37,233 nt of DNA. Source: Candidatus Poseidoniales archaeon (GTDB lineage: Archaea > Thermoplasmatota > Poseidoniia > Poseidoniales > Thalassarchaeaceae). The position numbers were made by a program, and so were the translations under genes. The notes under the pieces are model-generated. The model saw only the letters and a list, made by a program, of their open reading frames with translations, ran no database searches and was not told the DNA's origin. The stretch lies in NCBI GenBank assembly GCA_012959435.1, contig DUDF01000074.1:1-37233 (forward strand), read 5' to 3'. Positions 1-7,055 of the stretch are shown here, piece after piece (the first letter of the stretch is position 1; every line of letters starts with the position of its first letter).

Positions 1-217
1 CGATAACCCAGGCGGATCCGAGAATGAACATGAAGCCAATTCCGAAGAGGAATATACCGATTACAATCCTCATAAAATTACCAAAGAAAGACGAGGATTG
101 GGTGAAAGATATCTTTGATATCCCAGCATCAATTTTGATAGTGTCAGGGCCGTTAAACCACTGGAAGGGGTGATAATCTTGATTTGTGAACGGAATTTGG
201 ATACCCATCAATTTCAT
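1..217 (-). CDS. Small membrane protein, partial (3' end outside window)
   Basis: Reading leftward from an ATG at 217, about 72 codons stay open to the window edge, so only the N-terminal part is present. The protein begins MKLMGIQIPFTNQDYHPFQW and, after a polar stretch of about 50 residues, runs into a hydrophobic segment (roughly residues 51-72, rich in Ile, Phe and Gly) that looks like a membrane helix. There is no signal peptide at the N-terminus, so the first 50 residues probably lie on one side of the membrane and the helix follows. I do not recognise the family. A second ATG lies at 208. A TATA-like GCATTAAGT on the minus strand about 28 bases upstream would fit a leaderless transcript starting at the first ATG. 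Confidence 0.55.
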   Translation of the reverse strand, partial: MKLMGIQIPFTNQDYHPFQWFNGPDTIKIDAGISKISFTQSSSFFGNFMRIVIGIFLFGIGFMFILGSAWVI

Positions 218-275
218 AGTTCAACCCATTTCCATTCAACACTTAATGCTTACACCGAATAGAACAACCCACATT

Positions 276-296
276 TTGACAACATACTACTGTCAA
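276..296. repeat. Short inverted repeat TTGACA / TGTCAA
   Basis: TTGACA at 276-281 and TGTCAA at 291-296 form a 6-bp inverted repeat around a 9-base spacer. It lies between the 75-aa gene and the partial membrane-protein gene, both on the minus strand. It could be an operator or part of a weak terminator. The arms are short, so chance is possible. Confidence 0.2.
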
Positions 297-307
297 TGAT
301 ATTCTCG

Positions 308-324
308 TGTGTTATTTCAACACA
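308..324 (-). terminator. Possible hairpin directly after the stop of the 75-aa gene
   Basis: TGTGTT (308-313) and AACACA (319-324) pair around a 5-base loop, immediately downstream of the TGA stop of the 75-aa gene on the minus strand. No long U-run follows, so it is a weak candidate for an RNA 3'-end structure. Confidence 0.2.
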
Positions 325-552
325 TCAAGAAGGATTCTCAACGAGATAATCGATGTACTCCATTACCTCATCAATTTGTTCATCGGGTAAATCCTTGTAC
401 GATTGACCGAACTTGGACCTGACACAGATTGCAACATGGGCATACGAATTTCTGCCACTTGGATGGCGGTGAGAAGGTGGGAGTTTCCCAACCAGTTTGT
501 CTCCAGCTTCTTGAATATAGGCCCAGACTTTCTTGGAATTCTCTGGAGTCAA
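325..552 (-). CDS. 75-aa conserved-looking small soluble protein
   Basis: The 75-residue protein is charged, with no signal peptide or membrane segment. Its core contains a block around residues 29-70 with HPSGRNSYAHVAICV, then KFGQSYKDLPDEQIDEVM. A 'KFG.SYKDL ... acidic helix' arrangement also occurs near the C-terminus of some phage antirepressor-like proteins; this is only a resemblance and I assign no function. It lies 18 bases downstream of aspS on the same strand, so it is probably co-transcribed with it. The ATG at 552 is the only sensible start. An overlapping longer frame (380-673) lacks protein-like composition and is ignored. Coding status is likely from amino-acid composition and operon spacing. 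Confidence 0.65.
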   Translation of the reverse strand: MTPENSKKVWAYIQEAGDKLVGKLPPSHRHPSGRNSYAHVAICVRSKFGQSYKDLPDEQIDEVMEYIDYLVENPS

Positions 553-570
553 TTGACCACTGTCCTGTAA

Positions 571-1992
571 TCAGGGGGTGACTCGACTTCGGTCTCTTGG
601 GAAGAGAACTACTTCCCTCACATTGCCTGCTCCGGTCAATACCATCAGAAGTCTTGCAACTCCAAGTCCCCACCCTGCGTGGGGTGGTGCCCCAAAGCGG
701 AATCCATCTGTGTAAAAGGTGAAATCTGCAGGGTCTAATCCCATATTTTCTAGGTTTTGAATCAGAACATCTACACGATGCTCACGCTGTCCACCGCTAG
801 TCATTTCATCGCGGCCATAATTCAAGTCAAAACCACGGCTTAGTTGACCACCGTTTGGCCCTTTCTCGTCAGCATTGTGGTAAATGTAGAATGGTTTCAT
901 CGCCATTGGCCATCTTGGTAAGAAGTAAAATCCAGGGTATTTTGCTGCAATCATATCAGCGTGTTGCGCCTCAATATCTGCGCCCCATTCAATGTTGACT
1001 CCAGCATTTTGGATAATCTCAATCGCTTCACTATACTCTACACGAGGGAATGGGAGGGTTGGCACTTCAACAGTCACTGGGGAGAGGGGGGGTTCTTGCT
1101 CGGCTCGCCATTCATTGATCATGTCAATCAGATTTTGGTCATTTTCTGCAACACTTTTCCAGATGTGCTGAATCATTCTTTCTTGTACCGCCATCACGTC
1201 ATCATCATTTGCGAATGCCATCTCAATATCGAAGGAAATGAATTCGTTTAGGTGGCGGTAAGTATCATGCTCTTCTGCTCTAAATGCAGGCCCGACCTCA
1301 AAAACACGCTCTAATCCACCAAGGATTGCGAGTTGCTTGTATAACTGCGGACTTTGGCTTAGATAAGCATCAGTCTCAAAATATTTTATTGGGAAGAGAT
1401 TAGTTCCACCTTCAGACGCACTAGCGATAATTTTTGGCGAGTTCATCTCATTGAATCCTTCAGTAATTAGGTGTTCACGACCATACTGGAGAACTTTTGA
1501 GCGTATCTGAAACATAGCGTTGATGTGACTGCGACGTAAATCGATGTGGCGATTGTCCAAACGAGTTGGTAGCTTAACATGGACTTTGTCGGTTACACCC
1601 ATTGGCATTGGTGCTTCAGCCATGGCGAGAATTGTTGCGCCGCTGACTTGAATTTCGTATTCAGGTGGTGGTGTTGGCTCCCCTTCCTTCACCTTAGATG
1701 GTCGCTTTTGTGCTACCGTGCCAGTAACTTGGATGATGCTTTCACGGTTGGCAGATTGAATTTCTGTGAAAGTGTCTTCATCCATGCTGTCCTTTTTGAG
1801 AAATGCTTGGAGATGGCCGGTGCCGTCTCTTAGCATCAGAAAACAAATGGCACCGCGGCCACGAACTGCTTCTGCGTAACCTGCAACGGTTACGTCGGTA
1901 TCTACTAAATCCGCACCATTTCCGGCGATTTCCCCTAGCGTGTGGGTACGATATGCAGTAGGCTGCCATGTTGAGCCGTCGCGACCTGTCAT
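571..1992 (-). CDS. aspS: Aspartyl-tRNA synthetase, archaeal type
   Basis: Charges tRNA with aspartate in the cytoplasm. The N-terminal OB-fold anticodon domain (about residues 10-115) is followed by a class II catalytic core. Diagnostic stretches are the [12 protein letters not shown] / QSPQLYKQ block, motif 2 ([14 protein letters not shown]), the SGGQREH loop and motif 3 ([11 protein letters not shown] ending [10 protein letters not shown]). The LFPIKYF and QSPQLYKQ forms favour AspRS over AsnRS. Length from the ATG (473 aa) is slightly above the usual 430-440 for archaeal AspRS because of about 13 extra N-terminal residues before the conserved YRTH. A TTG at 2022 would add ten more residues; I chose the ATG at 1992, although neither start has a strong Shine-Dalgarno. 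Whether the enzyme also charges tRNA-Asn (non-discriminating) cannot be settled here: the usual OB-fold marker position in [10 protein letters not shown] carries neither the common W nor H. Confidence 0.93.
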   Translation of the reverse strand: MTGRDGSTWQPTAYRTHTLGEIAGNGADLVDTDVTVAGYAEAVRGRGAICFLMLRDGTGHLQAFLKKDSMDEDTFTEIQSANRESIIQVTGTVAQKRPSKVKEGEPTPPPEYEIQVSGATILAMAEAPMPMGVTDKVHVKLPTRLDNRHIDLRRSHINAMFQIRSKVLQYGREHLITEGFNEMNSPKIIASASEGGTNLFPIKYFETDAYLSQSPQLYKQLAILGGLERVFEVGPAFRAEEHDTYRHLNEFISFDIEMAFANDDDVMAVQERMIQHIWKSVAENDQNLIDMINEWRAEQEPPLSPVTVEVPTLPFPRVEYSEAIEIIQNAGVNIEWGADIEAQHADMIAAKYPGFYFLPRWPMAMKPFYIYHNADEKGPNGGQLSRGFDLNYGRDEMTSGGQREHRVDVLIQNLENMGLDPADFTFYTDGFRFGAPPHAGWGLGVARLLMVLTGAGNVREVVLFPRDRSRVTP

Positions 1993-2096
1993 GGTGTGTG
2001 GCGTGCGCCCCTCTTTCTTCAAGCCCTCGCCTTTGAACGGTGGAAATTGTCATCGTATGACCGCTTTTTCTCGTAATTCGGTAGAATTAGATAATT

Positions 2097-2107
2097 GATA
2101 AAATAAA
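2097..2107 (+). promoter_or_regulatory. TATA-like promoter element
   Basis: GATAAAATAAA is an A/T-only archaeal TATA-like box in an AT-rich intergenic stretch. Transcription would begin about 2124-2127, just upstream of the secreted-protein gene. It also coincides with where a leaderless ATG (2127) would be expected, which leaves the gene's start somewhat open. Confidence 0.4.
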
Positions 2108-2221
2108 TTGAGATTTATGGCTAGAAATGGTATTCAATGGCTTGATTTATGGTATAACAGAATTCAAAGATGGTATTTCTAACCCTATGTCCATTATAGG
2201 GGTAGAGTCACGGATGTATAT

Positions 2222-2228
2222 GGTGGAG
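2222..2228 (+). promoter_or_regulatory. Ribosome binding site that decides the start at 2235
   Basis: GGTGGAG matches the archaeal anti-Shine-Dalgarno and sits 6 bases before ATG 2235. From that ATG the protein begins directly with a canonical signal peptide, which is why this start is preferred over upstream in-frame ATGs at 2127, 2187, 2214 and 2220. Confidence 0.5.
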
Positions 2229-2234
2229 AAGAGT

Positions 2235-4016
2235 ATGGGTGCCAAGAGAGCATTGAGAAGCAGTACAATCTTGGCGTTTTCTATTGTAGTATTGATGATG
2301 AGTTCAGGCTTAGCTGTGGCTCAGTTAGGACGTTCGGGTGCACCTTTGGATAAGGCACCTGGTGAAGATATAGATTACACACGCGAAGAGATTGTGGTAG
2401 AACAAGACTTGGAGAATGGAAAGATCTCCCTAAAGTTAGGCGAAGCGCGTATGTTTGTACACTATGGTGACGGACGAATTGGGATGACTACAGTTCAAAC
2501 CAAATACATGGGGATTGCAGATATTTACGATGGTAAAAGGGGATTCTCAGAAAGAGTTGGAATCCCTACTCATTCAGTTTTCCATCAAAGATTAATCGGT
2601 GCAGGCGAATATGTTGATGAAAATGGCAACGGATTATTTGATGTAAACGGCCCAAATGTTGTTGGTACTCTTGAAGAGTTACAAGATACTCATGTTAGTC
2701 ATGAGAATTTATTGAAATGGGTTGATTACAATGATGTCTCGTGGACTCTTTCTCATTGGCGCCAAAGTGTTAACGGAAATGAAGTTGACATTAATTTCGT
2801 ACTAAGTGCTGAAAATATCACTTACCAGTCTAGTGATGGTGCTGTTGATGGCATGACCGTTGGTCGTATTGCCTACAAATTCCATGTTACCACAGTAGAG
2901 CAAGAAATTCTTGTTCAAGCAGTACCTCATTACGAAGTGTTTACTCAAGGAGATGCAGTTCCAGGTGATCAGATTGAAAGTACTGAATTAGTTGCTGCAA
3001 CCAATGTAAATGGGCACGTCCTGAATACAACTTGGAAGTACGACCAAGTTGTGAGGGGTTGGGACATCGCAACCGATGTTGATGGTGTGCAAAGAAATGA
3101 CACCCGATTAGTGGTTCTTACTGACCTCTCTTACGGTGTTCACATGTCTGATGAAGTCGGCGAGTGGATGAAAGAACAGTTTGGAGGTGAAATATCTCCT
3201 CGTGCAATTGCTGGTCATACGCCACGTGAAATGGTTTCAGATGATGCAGATTCAATGGTGGATGAAGGTCAACACCCACCTCCTCTCCCACCTCCTCCTC
3301 ATGATATTGAAGGGAATCCACTTGAGTGTGGATTGGATTATGAAGAGGAAACTGAAGGTCGAGCTACCGGGGCTTCCATTGATAATACCTCAGATGAAGA
3401 TGAAAAAACTGATGATGAAAAGCGTCAGGATGCAGTGTATGAGAGAATGAAGGAATATCGTGATACAGATTGTATACAGCATGGTGAGGTAATGGAAATG
3501 ACAAGTGAGTCAAGGCCACAAGCGATTCGTGCTGGTGCAATACACTTCGATGATAATGGTGCCAACTTAGGCCGTGTTCGTTGGGTATCAAATGCTACCG
3601 TTGATGGTGTTGAGACTGAAGTTCTCTTCCAAGTTCACGGGGCACGCCCTGTAACTCGCTCTGATGTTAATGGTGCAGAAGGCATGTGGTCTGGTATGCG
3701 TCTTGTTGGTGGATACAATTTCGTCATTGGAGAATCGGTTTACCATGACCCAGAATTTTCAACAGATGTCATTACCATTAACACTCAATCATTTAATGAC
3801 CCAATATTTTACGGCAATGGAAACGTTGGGATATTGATTAGCCAACTTTTCCGACTCCTTCCTTTGGCACTTGGGATTGTTGTCCTAGCCGCTGTTATGG
3901 TGGGAGTTGCTTCATCTAAGAGCCGCCGTGAGCAGGCGCCGGTTCCTTCTCATCAACAATATGTGCCTGCGGGTGCATGGGCCAGTGATGATGACTGGAG
4001 TAAATATCAGCCATGA
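2235..4016 (+). CDS. Secreted protein with C-terminal membrane anchor, unknown function
   Basis: From ATG 2235 the product is 593 aa. It has a signal peptide (MGAKRALRSS, then a hydrophobic core ending SGLAVA). The predicted AVA cleavage site would expose an N-terminal Gln (QLGRSG). The large extracellular part looks beta-rich and acidic. It contains a proline-rich stretch around residues 352-360 (HPPPLPPPPHD) and a Glu/Asp/Lys-rich low-complexity segment after it. Near the C-terminus a hydrophobic helix (about residues 536-560, LLPLALGIVVLAAVMVGVA) is followed by a basic stop-transfer (SSKSRREQ) and a 30-residue cytoplasmic tail. No enzymatic motif was recognised. It heads a probable unit with the small ORF at 4026 and the regulator at 4242. 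If the leaderless ATG at 2127 were used, 36 unusual residues would precede the signal peptide. Confidence 0.8.
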   Translation: MGAKRALRSSTILAFSIVVLMMSSGLAVAQLGRSGAPLDKAPGEDIDYTREEIVVEQDLENGKISLKLGEARMFVHYGDGRIGMTTVQTKYMGIADIYDGKRGFSERVGIPTHSVFHQRLIGAGEYVDENGNGLFDVNGPNVVGTLEELQDTHVSHENLLKWVDYNDVSWTLSHWRQSVNGNEVDINFVLSAENITYQSSDGAVDGMTVGRIAYKFHVTTVEQEILVQAVPHYEVFTQGDAVPGDQIESTELVAATNVNGHVLNTTWKYDQVVRGWDIATDVDGVQRNDTRLVVLTDLSYGVHMSDEVGEWMKEQFGGEISPRAIAGHTPREMVSDDADSMVDEGQHPPPLPPPPHDIEGNPLECGLDYEEETEGRATGASIDNTSDEDEKTDDEKRQDAVYERMKEYRDTDCIQHGEVMEMTSESRPQAIRAGAIHFDDNGANLGRVRWVSNATVDGVETEVLFQVHGARPVTRSDVNGAEGMWSGMRLVGGYNFVIGESVYHDPEFSTDVITINTQSFNDPIFYGNGNVGILISQLFRLLPLALGIVVLAAVMVGVASSKSRREQAPVPSHQQYVPAGAWASDDDWSKYQP

Positions 4017-4025
4017 GGTGTAACA

Positions 4026-4196
4026 GTGACAGTAATTGAATACGCATCATTTCGGTTAGCAGTAATCCGATTAGCCATTACCCAAGGTGGGCCAATAATA
4101 GTCTCGGAAGAAGGGCAGGGTTGGAGTGAAATATTTGCATTCACTGATATTTCTCCCACCTCTATCGACTTAGATGTGCCATTAGAAATCGTTTGA
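4026..4196 (+). CDS. Probable 56-aa small protein, GTG start
   Basis: A GTG-initiated frame of 56 codons is open between the secreted protein and the regulator. A strong Shine-Dalgarno GAGGTG (4015-4020), which overlaps the TGA stop of the upstream gene, ends 5 bases before the GTG, implying translational coupling. The peptide begins VTVIEYASFRLAVIRLAI and has a conserved-looking acidic/aromatic second half (GWSEIFAFTDISPTSIDLD). It has no membrane helix or signal peptide. I do not recognise a family. The evidence is the ribosome site, the coupling and a protein-like composition. The alternative is simply an untranslated spacer. Confidence 0.5.
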   Translation: MTVIEYASFRLAVIRLAITQGGPIIVSEEGQGWSEIFAFTDISPTSIDLDVPLEIV

Positions 4197-4232
4197 TTCT
4201 CTGGTGTGATTTCAGTATTGTTCAGTTATAGC

Positions 4233-4237
4233 GGTGA
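4233..4237 (+). promoter_or_regulatory. Ribosome binding site deciding the regulator's start
   Basis: GGTGA, complementary to the 3' end of archaeal 16S rRNA, ends 4 bases before ATG 4242. This favours that ATG over the upstream in-frame GTG at 4206, which has no such site at the right spacing. Confidence 0.4.
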
Positions 4238-4241
4238 CAGG

Positions 4242-5600
4242 ATGAGTCGTTTCATTCATCAACCGGCCCCCCTCTCAAAGGTTGACATGGGCCAAGCACC
4301 GCGCATCACAAATCGCGAAAGAGTGCTTCTTGCGCTCTCAGATGCCCCCGATTTTGAAGACCAATATGAGTTACCAAGAAGGTTCAGTCAAGTTGGCATG
4401 GCACATAGATTGGGAATGGCACAATCTCATGTCTCAAGGGCATTAAGTGGCCTAATTGAAGAACATTTACTCACCAATAAACGCAAGCGTGTGGTGGGTG
4501 AAAGACGACGGGTGATGACATATTCTTTGAGTAACATTGGCGTAGATAAAGTTCACGATTTAATTTCAGAGATTGAACACTCTGATGTGTTATCAATTGG
4601 TGATGAAGGTAGTTTGGTTCAAGTTGAATTGAAGTCCCTAGTTAACAAGTGGTTTCGCCGAGGTGGGCAACGGTATCCTGATGCTTTATCCCTTGCTGAC
4701 TTGTTAAGAAACGCCGAGATACATGATGGGATGCCACTTTTAGAATCTCCACCGGAGGCCGATGAGGTTGGTTCTGATGATGATTTATCGTCAGAGGCGA
4801 TTGGATTACACCTTGAATTAGCTGAATTACGGCGTAGTCAAGGTGACCTAACTTCTGCATTGGATCACCTTTCTAGAGCAGGAGGTCTTCATCGAAAGCG
4901 TGGCAATCCAGTAGGCGAAGCACGTTGCATATTGGCTGCTGCGAGTCTTGGTGGCCCTGTAGATAACGCGTTAGATTTGATTGCAGTTATATCCCAAATT
5001 GGGGACCCTGTTGACCGCATGGATTGTGCTTTGATGTTGCACGATGTTCTGCTTAGCCACAATCCGGATTCGGTTTCTCAACTTCTTGATGAGTTACCTG
5101 ATGGTCACCCTGAAGTTTTATTGAGAAGGGCTGAATTGGCTCTGCGCCAAGGCGAGGAAGTTTCTCTAACTGATATTCCAAAGGAATTAGTTGGTGCCTC
5201 TAGACTTCGCCAGAATCTGTGGGTGGCAAGTTATGCTCGGATTCAATGTCGAGTCGCTGAGATATCTGGTATTGGTTGGCCAGTTCCATCTGAAGTAGAA
5301 TTAATCCTCTCAAACATTGGTGCTGAATCGAATCAACCTCACTCTCTGCTCTATGGGGAATTAGTGTTGGCGCAACTGAAAAATCCAGTCATTACAGATG
5401 ATGAAAAATTAAGATTATTGCAATCTGCGTGGGAATTACAGCCTCCTATGCCAACAATTGGACACATAGGGTTCCAATTGTGTGCAATTTTACAACCTGC
5501 TGAAGCAATGATAATTTTGATAAATTTACAACAGAAATTTAAAGCGGTTGGAGATGAAATAGGGTTAAGAATCTGTGACGAAAGATTAGATTCACTTTAA
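4242..5600 (+). CDS. Winged-helix DNA-binding protein with TPR-like C-terminal region
   Basis: The product is 452 aa. Residues about 18-110 form a MarR/IclR-like winged helix: NRERVLLALSD, a recognition helix around GMAQSHVSRALSGLIEEHLL, then a basic wing KRKRVVGERRRVMTYSLS. Residues about 175-450 are helical and repeat-like (for example LHLELAELRRSQGDLTSALDHLSRAG), typical of TPR-type protein-interaction repeats. In many archaeal regulators with this wHTH-plus-TPR layout an AAA/STAND ATPase lies between the two parts. Here no Walker A motif is visible, only an acidic linker (about 165-190). It is likely a transcriptional regulator of unknown targets. It follows the small ORF at 4026 by 45 bases and precedes metK, on the same strand. 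Confidence 0.8.
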   Translation: MSRFIHQPAPLSKVDMGQAPRITNRERVLLALSDAPDFEDQYELPRRFSQVGMAHRLGMAQSHVSRALSGLIEEHLLTNKRKRVVGERRRVMTYSLSNIGVDKVHDLISEIEHSDVLSIGDEGSLVQVELKSLVNKWFRRGGQRYPDALSLADLLRNAEIHDGMPLLESPPEADEVGSDDDLSSEAIGLHLELAELRRSQGDLTSALDHLSRAGGLHRKRGNPVGEARCILAAASLGGPVDNALDLIAVISQIGDPVDRMDCALMLHDVLLSHNPDSVSQLLDELPDGHPEVLLRRAELALRQGEEVSLTDIPKELVGASRLRQNLWVASYARIQCRVAEISGIGWPVPSEVELILSNIGAESNQPHSLLYGELVLAQLKNPVITDDEKLRLLQSAWELQPPMPTIGHIGFQLCAILQPAEAMIILINLQQKFKAVGDEIGLRICDERLDSL

Positions 5601-5629
5601 TTGACATCTAACTCCCTCTTGCGGTCAGG

Positions 5630-5635
5630 TTATTA
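5630..5635 (+). promoter_or_regulatory. TATA-like element upstream of metK
   Basis: TTATTA centred about 28 bases before the metK ATG. With no Shine-Dalgarno in front of the ATG, this spacing fits a leaderless metK transcript. No riboswitch-like structure is apparent in the 60-base gap. Confidence 0.3.
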
Positions 5636-5660
5636 GGTATCCACCGAGCGCCCTGAAAAC

Positions 5661-6911
5661 ATGGGTAGTGAAGGTCTCTTATTCACTTCCGAGTCGGTAA
5701 CCTGTGGCCACCCTGACAAGTTATGCGATGCTATTTCTGACGCTATTGTTGATGCTTGTTTGAAAGTTGACCCAAATGCTAGAGTTGCAGTTGAAACATT
5801 GGTGAAAACCGTTGACGGCACAGGTCATATTGTCCTTGCTGGAGAAGTCCAACTTGATGGCGATGTTCCTGACTACGAATCAATTGCTAGAAAAACCGCT
5901 GGACTGATTGGTTACACTGACCATAATATCGGATTAAATGCCACCTCACATTCTCTATGCGAAGTTCAACAATTCATAACAACTCAAGCACCTGATATTG
6001 CTAAAGGAGTTGACCGTGATGGGGCTGGAGATCAAGGCCTGATGTTTGGTTATGCTTGTACAGAAACAGAATATTTTGATGATTTAAAAGACCGTTATTT
6101 TCCACTCGCCGCTGCTTTATCACAGAGGTTGACTCGGCGATTGAAAAATGTTCGAGAATTGCCATCTGGCGCTGAAGGCCACCTTTCTTGGGTTCGGCCT
6201 GATGGCAAAAGTCAGGTGACGGTTGAGTATGATGAGTCTGGGAAACCTAGTAGGGTTCACACAGTGATAATTGCTATTCAACATGATAATCGATTGAAAG
6301 ACCGATTTGGTGGGGATGAGGTAGAAGAACTAAATTTTGTAGAATCGCAAATCACCAAGCATGTTATTGAGCACGCGTTACCAAGTTCATTATTGGATGA
6401 GAATACCAAGATTATTGTTAACGGAACGGGGAGATTCGCAGACCCTGGAGGACCCCAGACCGATGCAGGACTTACAGGTCGAAAAGTAATCGTTGACACA
6501 TATGGAGGAATGGGTCGACATGGAGGAGGTGCTTTCTCTGGAAAAGACCCGAGTAAGGTTGACCGTTCTGGTGCTTACGCTGCACGATGGGCAGCCAAAC
6601 ATGTTGTAGCAGCAGGCCTTGCCGAGCGTTGTGAAATTCAATTAGCGTATGTCATCGGAGTCGCTGAACCGGTTAGCATCAGAATAGATACATTTGGTAC
6701 CTCAACTATATCTGAATCTGAAATTTCTAGAAGAGTCAAGCAAACATTTGATTTCACCCCTCAAGCAATCATTAACTCATTGGATTTGTTAAAGCCAATT
6801 TACTCGCCAACGGCCTCAGGTGGCCATTTTGGCCGAACACCAGGTGTAGATGGTCTATTTCCGTGGGAGTTACTAAAACAAGACATTCTATCAGCTTTAA
6901 TTGAAAATTGA
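5661..6911 (+). CDS. metK: S-adenosylmethionine synthase, bacterial/eukaryotic type
   Basis: Makes S-adenosylmethionine from methionine and ATP, with release of phosphate and pyrophosphate, in the cytoplasm. The 416-aa length and motifs are those of the bacterial/eukaryotic MAT family. These include FTSESVTCGHPDKLCDAISD with the ATP-binding His17 and metal-binding Asp19, the GAGDQGLMFGYA hexapeptide region (residues 121-132), and the glycine-rich phosphate-binding loop HGGGAFSGKDPSKVDRS (about 288-304). Most archaea instead carry the divergent archaeal MAT, which lacks this overall sequence, so this gene looks acquired from bacteria. It is flanked by a regulator upstream and a surface-protein gene downstream; no methionine-cycle partners are visible in the window. 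Confidence 0.96.
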   Translation: MGSEGLLFTSESVTCGHPDKLCDAISDAIVDACLKVDPNARVAVETLVKTVDGTGHIVLAGEVQLDGDVPDYESIARKTAGLIGYTDHNIGLNATSHSLCEVQQFITTQAPDIAKGVDRDGAGDQGLMFGYACTETEYFDDLKDRYFPLAAALSQRLTRRLKNVRELPSGAEGHLSWVRPDGKSQVTVEYDESGKPSRVHTVIIAIQHDNRLKDRFGGDEVEELNFVESQITKHVIEHALPSSLLDENTKIIVNGTGRFADPGGPQTDAGLTGRKVIVDTYGGMGRHGGGAFSGKDPSKVDRSGAYAARWAAKHVVAAGLAERCEIQLAYVIGVAEPVSIRIDTFGTSTISESEISRRVKQTFDFTPQAIINSLDLLKPIYSPTASGGHFGRTPGVDGLFPWELLKQDILSALIEN

Positions 6912-6959
6912 AAACCATCATTCTTAGTGGTGTGCCCCTTATTTTTCAGGCCCATCACC

Positions 6960-6978
6960 CTTTCACTGTAAGTGAAAG
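6960..6978. promoter_or_regulatory. Perfect inverted repeat between metK and the surface-protein gene
   Basis: CTTTCACT and AGTGAAAG form perfect 8-bp arms around a 3-base centre (GTA). The site lies 48 bases after the metK stop and 77 bases before the next start. It could be an operator for the downstream gene or a 3'-end hairpin of metK. No U-run follows, which slightly favours a protein-binding site. Confidence 0.35.
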
Positions 6979-7055
6979 TGAACATTCAGTTGACCACCCC
7001 CCTCTCCCGCCGCCGTTATAGGGAGGGCGAATGTCGGCAGAGGTGAGGCGAAGCC

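Noticed and set aside
2117-2182. A 21-codon ORF with three Trp codons that looks like a leader peptide
   Set aside because: It starts only about 10 bases after the TATA box at 2097-2107, upstream of the expected transcription start, and no tryptophan gene follows.
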